Shown one piece after another: positions 42,504 to 51,422 of a stretch of DNA of 64,000 bases; positions within the stretch are counted from its first letter, which is position 1; every line of letters starts with the position of its first letter. The stretch lies in contig NZ_VFPH01000002.1 of the NCBI RefSeq assembly GCF_006717045.1, forward strand, positions 1,798,001 to 1,862,000, written 5' to 3'. The notes under the pieces are model-generated. The model did no database searches and was not told the DNA's origin. It saw nothing but the letters and a program-made list of their open reading frames with translations. The stretch comes from Pseudonocardia cypriaca. GTDB lineage: Bacteria > Actinomycetota > Actinomycetes > Mycobacteriales > Pseudonocardiaceae. The position numbers and the translations under genes were made by a program.

Positions 42504-43814
42504 TCAGAGTTTCAGCCGCCGGCGCACCGCGGCCGCCCGGTCGGCGGCCTCGGCGAGCACCGCGGCCTCGTCGACGCGGGTGAGGCGCCGCTCGCGCAGC
42601 ACCCACTCGCCGTCGCAGAGCACGGACTCGACGTTCTCGGACTTGCACGCGGTCACCAGCGCTGAGACGGGGTCGGCGGCGGTGGCGAAGTTCGCGGTGA
42701 ACGGGTCGAGCACCACGAGGTCGGCCCGCTTCCCGACTTCGAGGGAGCCGACGACGTCCCCCATGCCGAGCGCGCCGGCGCCGTCGACCGTGGCCATCCG
42801 CAGCACGCTCGCGGCCGGCAGCACCGTGGGGTCGCGCCGCACGCCCTTCTGGACGATCGCGGCGAGCCACATCTCGTCGATCATGCTCATGCGGTTGTTG
42901 GACGGCGCCCCGTCGGTGCCCAGGGCGACGTGCACGCCCGCGTCGAGCATGTCGGCGATCCGCGGCGTGCCGAGGATCTTGAGGTTGGACGCGGCGTTGT
43001 GCGACACCGGGCAACCGCGTTCGGCGAGCAGCGCGATCTCCTCGTCGTCCACCCACGTGGCGTGCACGGCGAGGAAGTCGGGGCCGAGGGCGCCCAGCCG
43101 GTCCAGGTGCCGCACGGTGGTGACGCCCCGCGTCGCGACCGCGTGCTCGTTCTCCTCGGGCACCTCCGCCACGTGCATCTGCACGACGGTGCCGAGCTCG
43201 CGGGCCCGTTCGAGCGTGGCGGTGATCAGCTCGTCGGAGCAGTTGAAGATCGTGCGCAAGGTGTAGGAGAAGCGCAGCAGTCCGGTGCCGTGCCAGCGGG
43301 CGGCGAGGTCGTCCTGCGCGTCGAGCACCTCGGCGGTCGACTCCCGGTCGCCCTCGGGGCGACCGTCGCCGGAGTCCATGGCGCTGCGGCCGAGCAGCGC
43401 CCTGATCCCGACGGCGGCGATCCCGCGCGCCATCCCGTCGACGTGCCGGCCGCCGGGGTCGGCGAGCAGGGTGCAGCCGTTGCGGACCTGCTCGATCGCG
43501 CATACCAGCGCCGACAGCTCGGAGTCGGACTCGTCGAGCGCCAGCTCGTAGGGCCAGATCCGCTCGTGCAGCCAGGTGAGCAGGCCGACGTCGTCGCCGA
43601 GGCCCCTGCCGAGCTGCTGACTGGTGTGGCAGTGCGTGTTGACGAACGCCGGGATCACGATCCGCCCCGGCGTGGCGACTGTCTCCGCGGCCGGTCCGTC
43701 GGTGGGCGACGGGCCCAGGTGCGTGATCTCCCCACCCGTGACCTCGACGTACCCCGTGAACGGCTCGGCCGTCACCGGCACGATCAGCGCGGGCCCGATC
43801 CGCAGGCCGGTCAT
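42504..43814 (-). CDS. AtzA/TrzA/MtaD-type metal-dependent deaminase (amidohydrolase)
   Basis: A 436-residue enzyme. Metal and catalytic residues are readable: His61-x-His63 (NTHCHTSQ), His214 with Glu217 (MHVAEV), His251 (AVHATW), His272 (VSHNAASN) and Asp301 (GTDGAPSNN). This fits the subfamily that removes amino or chloro groups from purines, pyrimidines and triazines (guanine/8-oxoguanine, SAH/MTA deaminases, TrzA). The ATG overlaps the permease stop (ATGA) with GAGGAGGG upstream, so it is co-translated with the importer. Substrate not resolved. Confidence 0.88.
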   Translation of the reverse strand: MTGLRIGPALIVPVTAEPFTGYVEVTGGEITHLGPSPTDGPAAETVATPGRIVIPAFVNTHCHTSQQLGRGLGDDVGLLTWLHERIWPYELALDESDSELSALVCAIEQVRNGCTLLADPGGRHVDGMARGIAAVGIRALLGRSAMDSGDGRPEGDRESTAEVLDAQDDLAARWHGTGLLRFSYTLRTIFNCSDELITATLERARELGTVVQMHVAEVPEENEHAVATRGVTTVRHLDRLGALGPDFLAVHATWVDDEEIALLAERGCPVSHNAASNLKILGTPRIADMLDAGVHVALGTDGAPSNNRMSMIDEMWLAAIVQKGVRRDPTVLPAASVLRMATVDGAGALGMGDVVGSLEVGKRADLVVLDPFTANFATAADPVSALVTACKSENVESVLCDGEWVLRERRLTRVDEAAVLAEAADRAAAVRRRLKL

Positions 43815-44683
43815 GTCCCTCCTCTGACGAACGGGACCGCGAGCGCCGCGGGCGTGCCGCTCCGGCGGGCCCGCACCATCAGCGCAAGCAGCGTGACCAC
43901 GTACGGGAGGGCGAGGAACGCCTCGTACGGGATCTCGGTGGCGGTACCCTGCAGCCGCAGCTGGGCGGCGTCGCAGAGCCCGAAGAGCAGCGCACCGGCC
44001 ACCGCGCGACCCGGTCGCCAGCGCGCGAAGACCACCAGCGCCAGCGCCACCCAGCCGCGCCCCGCCGTCACGTTCTGGACGAAGAGCCCGAGCGGCCCGC
44101 AGACGAGCATCGCCCCGGCCAGCCCGGCGAGCGCGCTCCCGGCCACGGTGGCGAGCGTGCGCACCCGAGGGATCCGGTACCCGAGCGCGTCGACGGCCTC
44201 CGGCGCCTCCCCGGCGGCGCTGAGCACGAGCCCGGCCGTGGTGCGGGTGAGCAGGAACCACACCCCGGCGAGCACGACGAGCACGATCACGACGAGCGGC
44301 GCCATCGACAGGCTCGGGATCCGGGGCGGTGCCTGGCCGAGCGTGTAGGACTGCTCGAACAGGTACGTCGTTGCGGAGCCGGCGAACAGCGTGAACGCCA
44401 GTCCCGTGACGATCTGGTCGGCCCGCACCACCACCATGAGCAGCGCGAGCACGCCGCCGCACGCCGCGCCGGCCAGCAACCCGCCGCCGAGTCCCAGCCA
44501 GGGCGTACCACTGGCGATCGTGGCGAGGTACCCGGCGAGCGCGCCGAACAGCATGGTGCCCTCGAGGCCGAGGTTCAGCACGCCGGCCCGTTCGCTGATC
44601 AGCTCGCCGAGCGCGGCAACGGCCACCGGGATCGCGAGCCGGATCGCCGCCGCGAGGGTCGCGAGCGTGAGCAGCGTGTCCAT
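43811..44683 (-). CDS. BMP-type nucleoside ABC permease (NupQ/YufQ-like)
   Basis: A 290-residue membrane protein of the BPD_transp_2 family. AALGELISERAGVLNLGLEG is the conserved start region and VGTGLAFTLF-like IVTGLAFTLFAG lies in the middle. It pairs with the larger permease encoded upstream, whose TGA overlaps its ATG by one base. Together they form the channel for a purine-nucleoside or base-like importer of the BmpA/NupABC type. Confidence 0.9.
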   Translation of the reverse strand: MDTLLTLATLAAAIRLAIPVAVAALGELISERAGVLNLGLEGTMLFGALAGYLATIASGTPWLGLGGGLLAGAACGGVLALLMVVVRADQIVTGLAFTLFAGSATTYLFEQSYTLGQAPPRIPSLSMAPLVVIVLVVLAGVWFLLTRTTAGLVLSAAGEAPEAVDALGYRIPRVRTLATVAGSALAGLAGAMLVCGPLGLFVQNVTAGRGWVALALVVFARWRPGRAVAGALLFGLCDAAQLRLQGTATEIPYEAFLALPYVVTLLALMVRARRSGTPAALAVPFVRGGT

Positions 44684-45765
44684 CAGCGCCTCCCCCGCCT
44701 GCTGAGCGCCTCGCCCGCCACGAAGAAGACGACGATCAGCGCCTGGATCACGCCGACGGTGGCCGACGGGATGATGAACACGCGCTCGGCCTCGTCGAAG
44801 CCGACGGTCAGCCCGGCCAGCAGCAGCGCCGCGACGAGCACGCCGAGCGGGCGCAGCCGCCCCAGCAGCGCCACGATGATCGCGGTGAAGCCGTAGCCCG
44901 TGGCGAACGCGGGCGTCATCCGCTCGGTCACCCCGGCCACCTCGACGAACCCGGCCAGTCCTGCGAACGAGCCGGCGAGCGCGAGCACCGCGAGGCGAGT
45001 CCGCGCCGGGCGGGCCTCGTTGACGGCGAGTACCTCCGGGTTGGCACCGAGCACCTCGACCCGGAAGCCGAAGCGGGTGCGCCGCAGCACCGCGGCGAGC
45101 GCGGGCACCGCGAGCAGGGCGAGGAAGAAGCCGAGGTGGATCGCGGTGCCGGGGATGTCGGGCAGCGCCGCGGCGCCCATCGGGCGGCTCTGCGGGGTGA
45201 ACGATCCGGGGTCGCGGATGCCCACGCGCACCGCCCAGGCCAGCCCGGCGGCCGCGACGTAGTTGAGCAGCAGGCTCGTGATCACGACGCTCGCGCCGAA
45301 CCGGGCCAGCATCCAGGCCGTGATCCCGGCCCACGCCGCGCCCGTCAGCACGGCGACGGCGAGCCCGCTGACCAGCAGCAGGAACCCCGGCAGCGGCGGA
45401 CCGACCGTGACCCACGCCGTACCCGCGAGTGCACCGGCGATGTACTGGCCCTCCGCGCCGATCGTGAACACCCGCGCCCGGTAGGCCACGGCGATGCCGA
45501 GCGCGAGCAGGATCAGCGGGGTGGCGATGACCGCGGTGTCGACCAGCCCGCGGGTGCGCCCGAAGACCCCGAGCACCACCTCGCCGTAGGCCGAGAGCGG
45601 CGCCACCCCCTCGACGGCCATGAGCGCGCCGCCCACGACGAGCGCGCCGAGCACGGCGACGACCGGGACGGCGACGACGCCGAGGCGGGTGTCGGGGCCG
45701 CGCAGGATGCGCGCGAGCACGGTGTCGGGCGCGGAGGCGACCTCGCGGTCGCGCGTCACGGTCAC
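44683..45765 (-). CDS. BMP-type nucleoside ABC permease (NupP/YufP-like)
   Basis: A 360-residue membrane protein. FTIGAEGQYIAGALAGT and SVVITSLLLNYVA, followed by GFRVEVLGANPEVLAVN, are the signatures of the larger permease of this system. GTG at 45765 overlaps the ATPase TGA. It has about ten hydrophobic segments. It is the middle gene of the ATPase-permease-permease-amidohydrolase-oxygenase run on the minus strand. Confidence 0.92.
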   Translation of the reverse strand: MTVTRDREVASAPDTVLARILRGPDTRLGVVAVPVVAVLGALVVGGALMAVEGVAPLSAYGEVVLGVFGRTRGLVDTAVIATPLILLALGIAVAYRARVFTIGAEGQYIAGALAGTAWVTVGPPLPGFLLLVSGLAVAVLTGAAWAGITAWMLARFGASVVITSLLLNYVAAAGLAWAVRVGIRDPGSFTPQSRPMGAAALPDIPGTAIHLGFFLALLAVPALAAVLRRTRFGFRVEVLGANPEVLAVNEARPARTRLAVLALAGSFAGLAGFVEVAGVTERMTPAFATGYGFTAIIVALLGRLRPLGVLVAALLLAGLTVGFDEAERVFIIPSATVGVIQALIVVFFVAGEALSRRGRR

Positions 45766-47237
45766 GACGGGTGCCCTCCCGCCATCGCGAGGCCGACGGC
45801 GCCGCGGTCGTACGGCGGGGTGAACGCCTCCGTCGCGCGCCCGCCGGCCAGCACGACGAGCCGGTCGGCCACGGCGAACAGCTCGTCGAGCTCGGCGCCG
45901 AACCAGACGACCGCGGCGCCGTCGGCGGCCGCGGCGAGGATCCGCTCGCTGATCATGCGGGCGGCCTCCGGGTCGAGCCCGCGGGTCGGCTGGGCGGCGA
46001 CGACGAGCCGCGGCCCGGCCGCGAGCTCCCGCGCGAGCACCAGCTTCTGGGCGTTCCCACCCGACAGGCTCGCGGCGGGCGCGGACGGACCGCTGCCCCG
46101 CACGTCCCACTCCTCGAGGACCGGCGCAGCGCGTTCCTCGCGCCGGGCGACGGGCGGGCGGCGCCGGTCGCCGCGGCCCAGCTCCAGGTTGTCTGCGAGC
46201 GTGAGCGGCCCGGCGAGCGCGCGGCGGTGGCGGTCGGCCGGGACGTAGGCGATGCGGTCGGCGATCCGCTCGCGCGGTGCACCGACGGGCACGGGTATCC
46301 CGTCGACGGTGACGCTGCCCGCGTCCGGCGCGGCGATCCCGGCGAGCAGCTCCTCCAGCTCGGCCTGCCCGTTGCCGTCGACCCCTGCGACGCCGAGCAC
46401 CTCGCCGGCACGGACGTGCAGGTCGAGCGGCTGCAGCCGGCCGCGAGCCGCACCGTCGAGCCGCAGCCGCACCTCTCCGTCGGCGGACCGGCGGGCGGTG
46501 GACAGCTCGGCGGGCGCCGAGCCGACCATGAGCGTCGCGAGGCTCGCGCGGTCGTGCCGCGACACCGGCTCGCCCGCGCACACGACCGAGCCCCGCCGCA
46601 GCACCGTGACGCGGTCGCAACCGGCGAAGACCTCGGACAGCCGGTGGGTGATGATCACGATCGCCCGGCCGTCCTCGGCGAGCGCGCGGCACACGCCGAG
46701 GAGCTTCTCCGCCTCCGCGTCGACGAGCACGGCGGTCGGCTCGTCGAGGATCAGCAGGCGGGCGTCGGCGTCGAGCGCGCGCAGGATCTCCAGGCGCTGT
46801 TCCTCGCCGACCGAGAGCCGGTCGACGGGCACGTCGGCGCGCACCGGGAGCCCGTAGCGCTCGGCCAGCTCCTCCACCCGGCGCCGCGCCTGCCGGGCGC
46901 CGGGTCGCAGCCGGCCCGACGGGCGGGCGAGCGCGAGGTTCTCCCCCGCGGTCAGCGTCGGGACCAGCGTGAAGTGCTGCTGGACCATCGCGACGCCGCG
47001 TTCCCGCAGTGCGCGCGGGCTGAAGTCCTCCACCGGCCGCCCGGCCACCTCGACCGTGCCCTCGTCGGGGCGGTCGAGACCGGCGAGGATCCGCATCAGC
47101 GTGGTCTTGCCCGCCCCGTTCTCACCGAGCAGCGCGTGCACCTCGCCGGTCCGCAACTCCAGGTCGACGCCGTCCAATGCGGGAGCGCCTGCGCCGAAGC
47201 TGCGCCGGATCCCGCGCAGAGTGGCGGCCTCGCTCAC
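45762..47237 (-). CDS. BMP-type nucleoside ABC ATPase (double, NupO/YufO-like)
   Basis: A 491-residue protein with two ABC domains. The first has Walker A LLGENGAGKTT, LSVGEEQRLEILRAL and LLILDEPTAV. The second has LSGGNAQKLVLARELA and VVAAQPTRGLD but a degenerate Walker A (VAGVDGNGQAELEE), as usual for the sugar/nucleoside double ATPases. GTG at 47237 overlaps the lipoprotein stop. Confidence 0.93.
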   Translation of the reverse strand: MSEAATLRGIRRSFGAGAPALDGVDLELRTGEVHALLGENGAGKTTLMRILAGLDRPDEGTVEVAGRPVEDFSPRALRERGVAMVQQHFTLVPTLTAGENLALARPSGRLRPGARQARRRVEELAERYGLPVRADVPVDRLSVGEEQRLEILRALDADARLLILDEPTAVLVDAEAEKLLGVCRALAEDGRAIVIITHRLSEVFAGCDRVTVLRRGSVVCAGEPVSRHDRASLATLMVGSAPAELSTARRSADGEVRLRLDGAARGRLQPLDLHVRAGEVLGVAGVDGNGQAELEELLAGIAAPDAGSVTVDGIPVPVGAPRERIADRIAYVPADRHRRALAGPLTLADNLELGRGDRRRPPVARREERAAPVLEEWDVRGSGPSAPAASLSGGNAQKLVLARELAAGPRLVVAAQPTRGLDPEAARMISERILAAAADGAAVVWFGAELDELFAVADRLVVLAGGRATEAFTPPYDRGAVGLAMAGGHPS

Positions 47238-48283
47238 TGCTTGTTCATCGGGACCGTGAACGCCCCGCTGCGGATGTCGGCCAGCTTCTGCTCGAAGGTT
47301 GCCATCACCCCGGCCGGGATCCGGTCCTTCCACGCCGGGTTGATCACGACGTCGAGGCCATCGTCGGTCATGCCGACCTCGTAGTAGCGCGTGGGGTTGG
47401 TCTTCCCGGCGACGACGTCGGCGACCATCTCCTGGAACACCTTGTCGAGGTTCCAGGTGAACGACGCCAGCACCTGCCCGGAGAGCCCGGACATGTCGCC
47501 GGTGTACCCGTTGGCCACGGCGCCGCGCTCGGTGGCGGCCTCGATCTGCCCGAACGTGGGGCCCTGCCCGCAGCCGACGAACATCGTGGCGCCCTGGTCG
47601 GCCTGGGCGAGCGCGGCCTCCTTGGCCCGCTGCACGTCGGACCAGTCGCCGACGGCGACGAACGAGCCGGTGGTGTCGGGCCGCACCAGCTTCGCGCCGT
47701 CCAGGTAGGCGTTGTACATCGCCCGGCAGACCGGGATGTCGAACCCGCCCGCCCCGGCGACGTTCCCGCCGGTCGTCACACCGGCGCCGAGGATGCCCTC
47801 CAGGTAGGTCGCCTCCCAGAACGGCTGCGAGTAGTCGGCGACGTTGTCCTTGACGTCACCGAAGCCGCCGGCGTAGGCGAAGATCGTGTTCGGGAAGTCG
47901 GACGCGACCTGCTTCACGTCGTCGCCGTAGTTGAACGAGTGGGCGATGATCGGGTTGTAGCCCTGCTCGGCGAAGCTGCGCAGCGCGCGCACACCGTCCG
48001 CCCCGGGGTTGACGTTCTCCTGCACGGCGAAGTCGGCGATCACGCCGGCGTCCTTGAGCTTCTGGGCACCGGTGAGCGCCGCCTCGCCCCACGACCCGTC
48101 CTTGAACTGCGGGTAGTAGACGATCGCGAGCCGCGGCTTGCCCGACGCCGCCGGGTCGCCGCCCGCCGGCGCGGTGTCGCGGCGACCGGCGTCGCCGCAA
48201 CCGGCGAGGACGAGCAGGGCGGCCGCGGCCGTGACCGCGAGCGCGGCACGCCAGCGCCGCAGCGGGCGGTGGGAGGAACGCAT
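47234..48283 (-). CDS. BMP-family substrate-binding lipoprotein
   Basis: A 349-residue Bmp/PnrA-like protein. The basic start and LVLAGC lipobox (Cys29) mark a lipoprotein. KDGSWGEAALTGAQKLKDAG, HSFNYGDDVKQVASDFPNT and AYAGGFGDVKDN are typical Bmp motifs around the nucleoside pocket. It delivers the substrate to the two permeases downstream. Family members bind purine nucleosides; others bind autoinducers or bases. Confidence 0.92.
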   Translation of the reverse strand: MRSSHRPLRRWRAALAVTAAAALLVLAGCGDAGRRDTAPAGGDPAASGKPRLAIVYYPQFKDGSWGEAALTGAQKLKDAGVIADFAVQENVNPGADGVRALRSFAEQGYNPIIAHSFNYGDDVKQVASDFPNTIFAYAGGFGDVKDNVADYSQPFWEATYLEGILGAGVTTGGNVAGAGGFDIPVCRAMYNAYLDGAKLVRPDTTGSFVAVGDWSDVQRAKEAALAQADQGATMFVGCGQGPTFGQIEAATERGAVANGYTGDMSGLSGQVLASFTWNLDKVFQEMVADVVAGKTNPTRYYEVGMTDDGLDVVINPAWKDRIPAGVMATFEQKLADIRSGAFTVPMNKQ

Positions 48284-48382
48284 CGGGGTGTCCTTCGGTT
48301 CGGGGAGGTTCCGAACGCTAGGTCGGCCCCGTCACGGTGGGGTGTCGTCATGTTTCCGGCATGTTGCGATTCCTCACAGGAA

Positions 48383-48985
48383 TCAGTCGTGCTCGCTCCC
48401 CGGTATCCGGGCGGTGACGAGGAGCAAGCTCGCACCGGTGTCGGGCCCCACCCGCCAGCGGTGCGGGATGGCTCCGTCGTGCCAGAGCGAGTCGCCGGCC
48501 CGCAGCTCCTCGACCCGGCCGGTGCCGAACTCGACCCGCACGACCCCGTCGAGCACGTGGAGGAAGTCCTCACCGCCGTGGTCGAACCAGCTGCCCGCCG
48601 GCTGCCCGGGCTCGATCACGGCACGGCGTGCCTCCAACATCCGGCCCGCGGCACCCGCCAGGAGGACGGACTGAGCGGCACCCGGCGTCTCGTCCACGCC
48701 TGCCGCGACGCCCTCCCCGGCCCGGACGACGACGATGCCCTCGTCGAGACTCGCGGGGAGCAGGTCGGTCGCCCCGATGCCCAGCGCTGCGGCCAGTTTG
48801 TAGAGCGTGGCGACGCTCGGCGTCGAGCGGCCGTTCTCGATGTTGGACAGGAACGGCTGCGAGAGCGACGCCCGCTGCGCCAGCTCGCGGGTGGACAACC
48901 CGCTGCGCCGCCGCGCGCGGCGCACCGACGCGCCGATGGCAGCGATCACGGCCGCCTCGCCCGCGTCCCGCTGCGCATCCGTCAC
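48383..48985 (-). CDS. XRE-cupin transcriptional regulator
   Basis: A 200-residue regulator. The N-terminal XRE helix-turn-helix reads LSTRELAQRASLSQPFLSNI with ENGRSTPSV. The C-terminal cupin_2 domain has FDHGGEDFLHVLDGVVRVEF and LWHDGAIPHRWRV, whose His residues suit metal or ligand binding. GTG at 48985 is chosen for the GAGGAT site. It lies just upstream of the nucleoside-type importer on the same strand, 99 bases before the lipoprotein start, and is its likely local controller. Confidence 0.88.
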   Translation of the reverse strand: MTDAQRDAGEAAVIAAIGASVRRARRRSGLSTRELAQRASLSQPFLSNIENGRSTPSVATLYKLAAALGIGATDLLPASLDEGIVVVRAGEGVAAGVDETPGAAQSVLLAGAAGRMLEARRAVIEPGQPAGSWFDHGGEDFLHVLDGVVRVEFGTGRVEELRAGDSLWHDGAIPHRWRVGPDTGASLLLVTARIPGSEHD

Positions 48986-49022
48986 CGCGTCATCCTCACG
49001 TACGGCCGATAGCTCACAACAG

Positions 49023-49766
49023 TCAGCCGAGCGAGACGGCCCGCTCGGCGTAGCCGCGGAGGAGCTGCGCGAGCCCGGCGTCGTCCACCCCGATCCGGCC
49101 GGTCCGCCCGATGGCGACGAGGCACCCGACCACGGCGCGGTGCCGGTCGCGCATCGGCACGGCGAGTGCCGAGCGGCCCCACCTGAGCTCGTCGACCTCA
49201 CGGGCCACGTCGCTCGCGCGGATCGTGGTCAGCTCCGCCGTCAGCGCGTCCGGCCGCGTGATGGTGCGGGCCGTCACCGCCCGCAGCGGCGCAGGCGCGA
49301 GCTCGGGGTGCTGCGCGAGCAGCAGCTTCCCGATGGCCGACGCGTGCAGATGCGTGCGGATCGCGGCCTCGCTGGTCAGCTCGTGGTCCGGGTCGCGGTC
49401 GACGAGCCGCACCCGGCCGTCGGCGTAGGAGGCCACGAAGATCCCGAAGCGGACCCGCGCCCGCAGCTCCTCGACCACGGCGCCCACCGGCCGGAACTCC
49501 GAGACGGGTTCCGCCATCCCGCCTGCGAGCTCGCGCGTGCGGCGGCCGAGCGCGAAGCCGGACAGGTCGGCGATCCGCACCAGGTAGCCGTCGGCCACGA
49601 GCACGTTCAGCAGCCGGTACGCCGTGGCGGGCGGGATGCCGCTCTCCCGGGAGATGTCCCGGGCCGTGGCACCGGAGCCGAGCTGCGCCACCGCCTCGAG
49701 CAGGGCGAGGGCCTTGCGCACGGCGGCGGGTTCGTGCCCGGCGGGCTCGCGATCGCGCACGACCAT
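49023..49766 (-). CDS. IclR-family regulator
   Basis: A 247-residue regulator. The winged helix has VRKALALLEAVAQLG, ARDISRESGIPPATAYRLLN and VADGYLV. The effector domain has LHASAIGKLLLA and the conserved WGRSALAVPMRD. ATG at 49766 overlaps the stop of the APC permease gene, so both come from one message. It likely controls that permease and possibly the nucleoside-type genes downstream. Confidence 0.88.
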   Translation of the reverse strand: MVVRDREPAGHEPAAVRKALALLEAVAQLGSGATARDISRESGIPPATAYRLLNVLVADGYLVRIADLSGFALGRRTRELAGGMAEPVSEFRPVGAVVEELRARVRFGIFVASYADGRVRLVDRDPDHELTSEAAIRTHLHASAIGKLLLAQHPELAPAPLRAVTARTITRPDALTAELTTIRASDVAREVDELRWGRSALAVPMRDRHRAVVGCLVAIGRTGRIGVDDAGLAQLLRGYAERAVSLG

Positions 49767-51262
49767 CAGCTCGTCCGGCCGCGTCTCACCAGGACGACGT
49801 TGCCGGCGGCGTCGGCGGCGAAGGCGCCGGCCCCCGGGAGGACGTCGGCCGACTCCGCGCAGTCGAACGCACCCACCGCGTCGAGCCGGGCAGGTCGGCG
49901 CCGCAGGTGGCGCTGCCAGAGCGGGCCCACCGCGAGCAGGGCGACGATCACCGCGGCGGTCCCGATCCGGCCGTCGAGGACGACGGCGACCACCAGGTAG
50001 CCGAGCAGCACGACGCACGCGACGGCACCGACCGCCCCCGCCACCAGCACCGGGACGGTCTGCTCGCGGATGCGCAGCAGGAACCGCACCGACGCGGCCG
50101 CCACCAGCGCGTACGCGGCGACGACCATCGCCCGCACGACGTGGCGCAGGGCGTCGTCGAGGACGTCGCCGCCGGCGAGCGCGAGAGCCCCGGCGGCCAC
50201 CGCCGCCACGATGGTCGCGATCGCCGCGTGGGGCGTGCGGAAGCGGGCGTGCACCCGGGCCAGGCGGGCGGGCAGCAGTCGCTCGACTCCCAGCGAGTAG
50301 ACCAGCCGCGACGCCGCGTGCGATGACGCCGTGGCCGAGGCGAGCCAGGAGCAGCAGACGCCCAGTTCCAGGGCGACGACGAGGGGGGCGGGCACTCCGG
50401 CGGCCGTGCCGTACAGGTAGGCGTTGATCAGCGTGGCGCTGTGCCCCGTCCACGCAGCCCACGCCGAGAGGACGAAGAGCGCTCCGCAGAGCATCGGGGT
50501 GAGCAGCACGGTGCGGGTGACCGTCACCATGGGGCGCCTCGCCTCCGGCCCGAAGAACGTGGCGCTCTCGAAGCCGGCCAGGGAGAAGATCGTGGCGAGG
50601 GCGAGGTAGAGCACGCCGTGCGCCGTGCCCACCGGCTGCGGCGGCGGGGCGACCACGCCGGCGGCGGGCAGCACCGACAGCCCGACGATGAACAGCAGCG
50701 AGCACAGCTCCACCGCGAGGATCGCGATCGCGCCGACCCGAACACCGCGGACCAGCACGACGATCACCACCGCGGCGACCAGTGCGCTGACGAGGGCGTG
50801 GCCGATCCAGCCGCCCGCGTCGACCCCGAGGTGCGCGAGCAGCAGGGTGACGGCACGGGACCCGCTGTAGAGGGTGAGCGCGGCGCTGCCGAGGAACTTG
50901 ACCAGGATCGCTACGCCCGTGGCCAGCGCGGCCGGTGTCCCGAGGCCCTGGAAGGCGAAGCTGTGCAGCCCGCCCGCTGCGGCCTGCCGCCGGGTGAACT
51001 GCGTGACGCACAGGGCCACCAGCATGATCAGCACGGCGGCGGCCGCCACGGTCAGCAGGCCGGTGAACAGGTCGCCCGTCTGCAGCATGGCCACCGGCAG
51101 CGCCACCATCGACGCGGCGGGCGCCGTCGTGGCCGCGGACTGGGCGAGCACCTCGATCCCGGACAGGCGCCGCCTGCCCAGCGCGCGCAGCGGCGACACC
51201 GCGGGACGGTCGGGTTCGGCCACCGAGAACGAGCGGGCGATGGCGTGCGCGAGCGCCGACAT
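49766..51262 (-). CDS. APC-superfamily amino acid/amine permease
   Basis: A 498-residue protein with 12-14 membrane segments. GIEVLAQSAATTAPAASMVA (segment 1 region) and IFSLAGFESATFFGPEAR (segment 6 with the unwound GFE motif) are typical of the APC superfamily. It has a short C-terminal cytoplasmic tail. It is the first gene of the minus-strand series, overlapping IclR, and divergent from the Tat amine oxidase, whose amine or amino-acid substrate could be the transported compound. Confidence 0.85.
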   Translation of the reverse strand: MSALAHAIARSFSVAEPDRPAVSPLRALGRRRLSGIEVLAQSAATTAPAASMVALPVAMLQTGDLFTGLLTVAAAAVLIMLVALCVTQFTRRQAAAGGLHSFAFQGLGTPAALATGVAILVKFLGSAALTLYSGSRAVTLLLAHLGVDAGGWIGHALVSALVAAVVIVVLVRGVRVGAIAILAVELCSLLFIVGLSVLPAAGVVAPPPQPVGTAHGVLYLALATIFSLAGFESATFFGPEARRPMVTVTRTVLLTPMLCGALFVLSAWAAWTGHSATLINAYLYGTAAGVPAPLVVALELGVCCSWLASATASSHAASRLVYSLGVERLLPARLARVHARFRTPHAAIATIVAAVAAGALALAGGDVLDDALRHVVRAMVVAAYALVAAASVRFLLRIREQTVPVLVAGAVGAVACVVLLGYLVVAVVLDGRIGTAAVIVALLAVGPLWQRHLRRRPARLDAVGAFDCAESADVLPGAGAFAADAAGNVVLVRRGRTS

Positions 51263-51422
51263 GCGTCGGACGGTAGGTCGATCATGTTGCGGCCCGGTTG
51301 CCGGTTCGGGTCGCCTGGCGGCGCCCGAGTGGGAACACGGGCGCGCACTCCCGCTCGCTCCGCCGGGAAGCGTTGCCGCGGGTTGTCAGAGCCGTCGCAA
51401 CGGCTGTTCACGATCGGTACCC

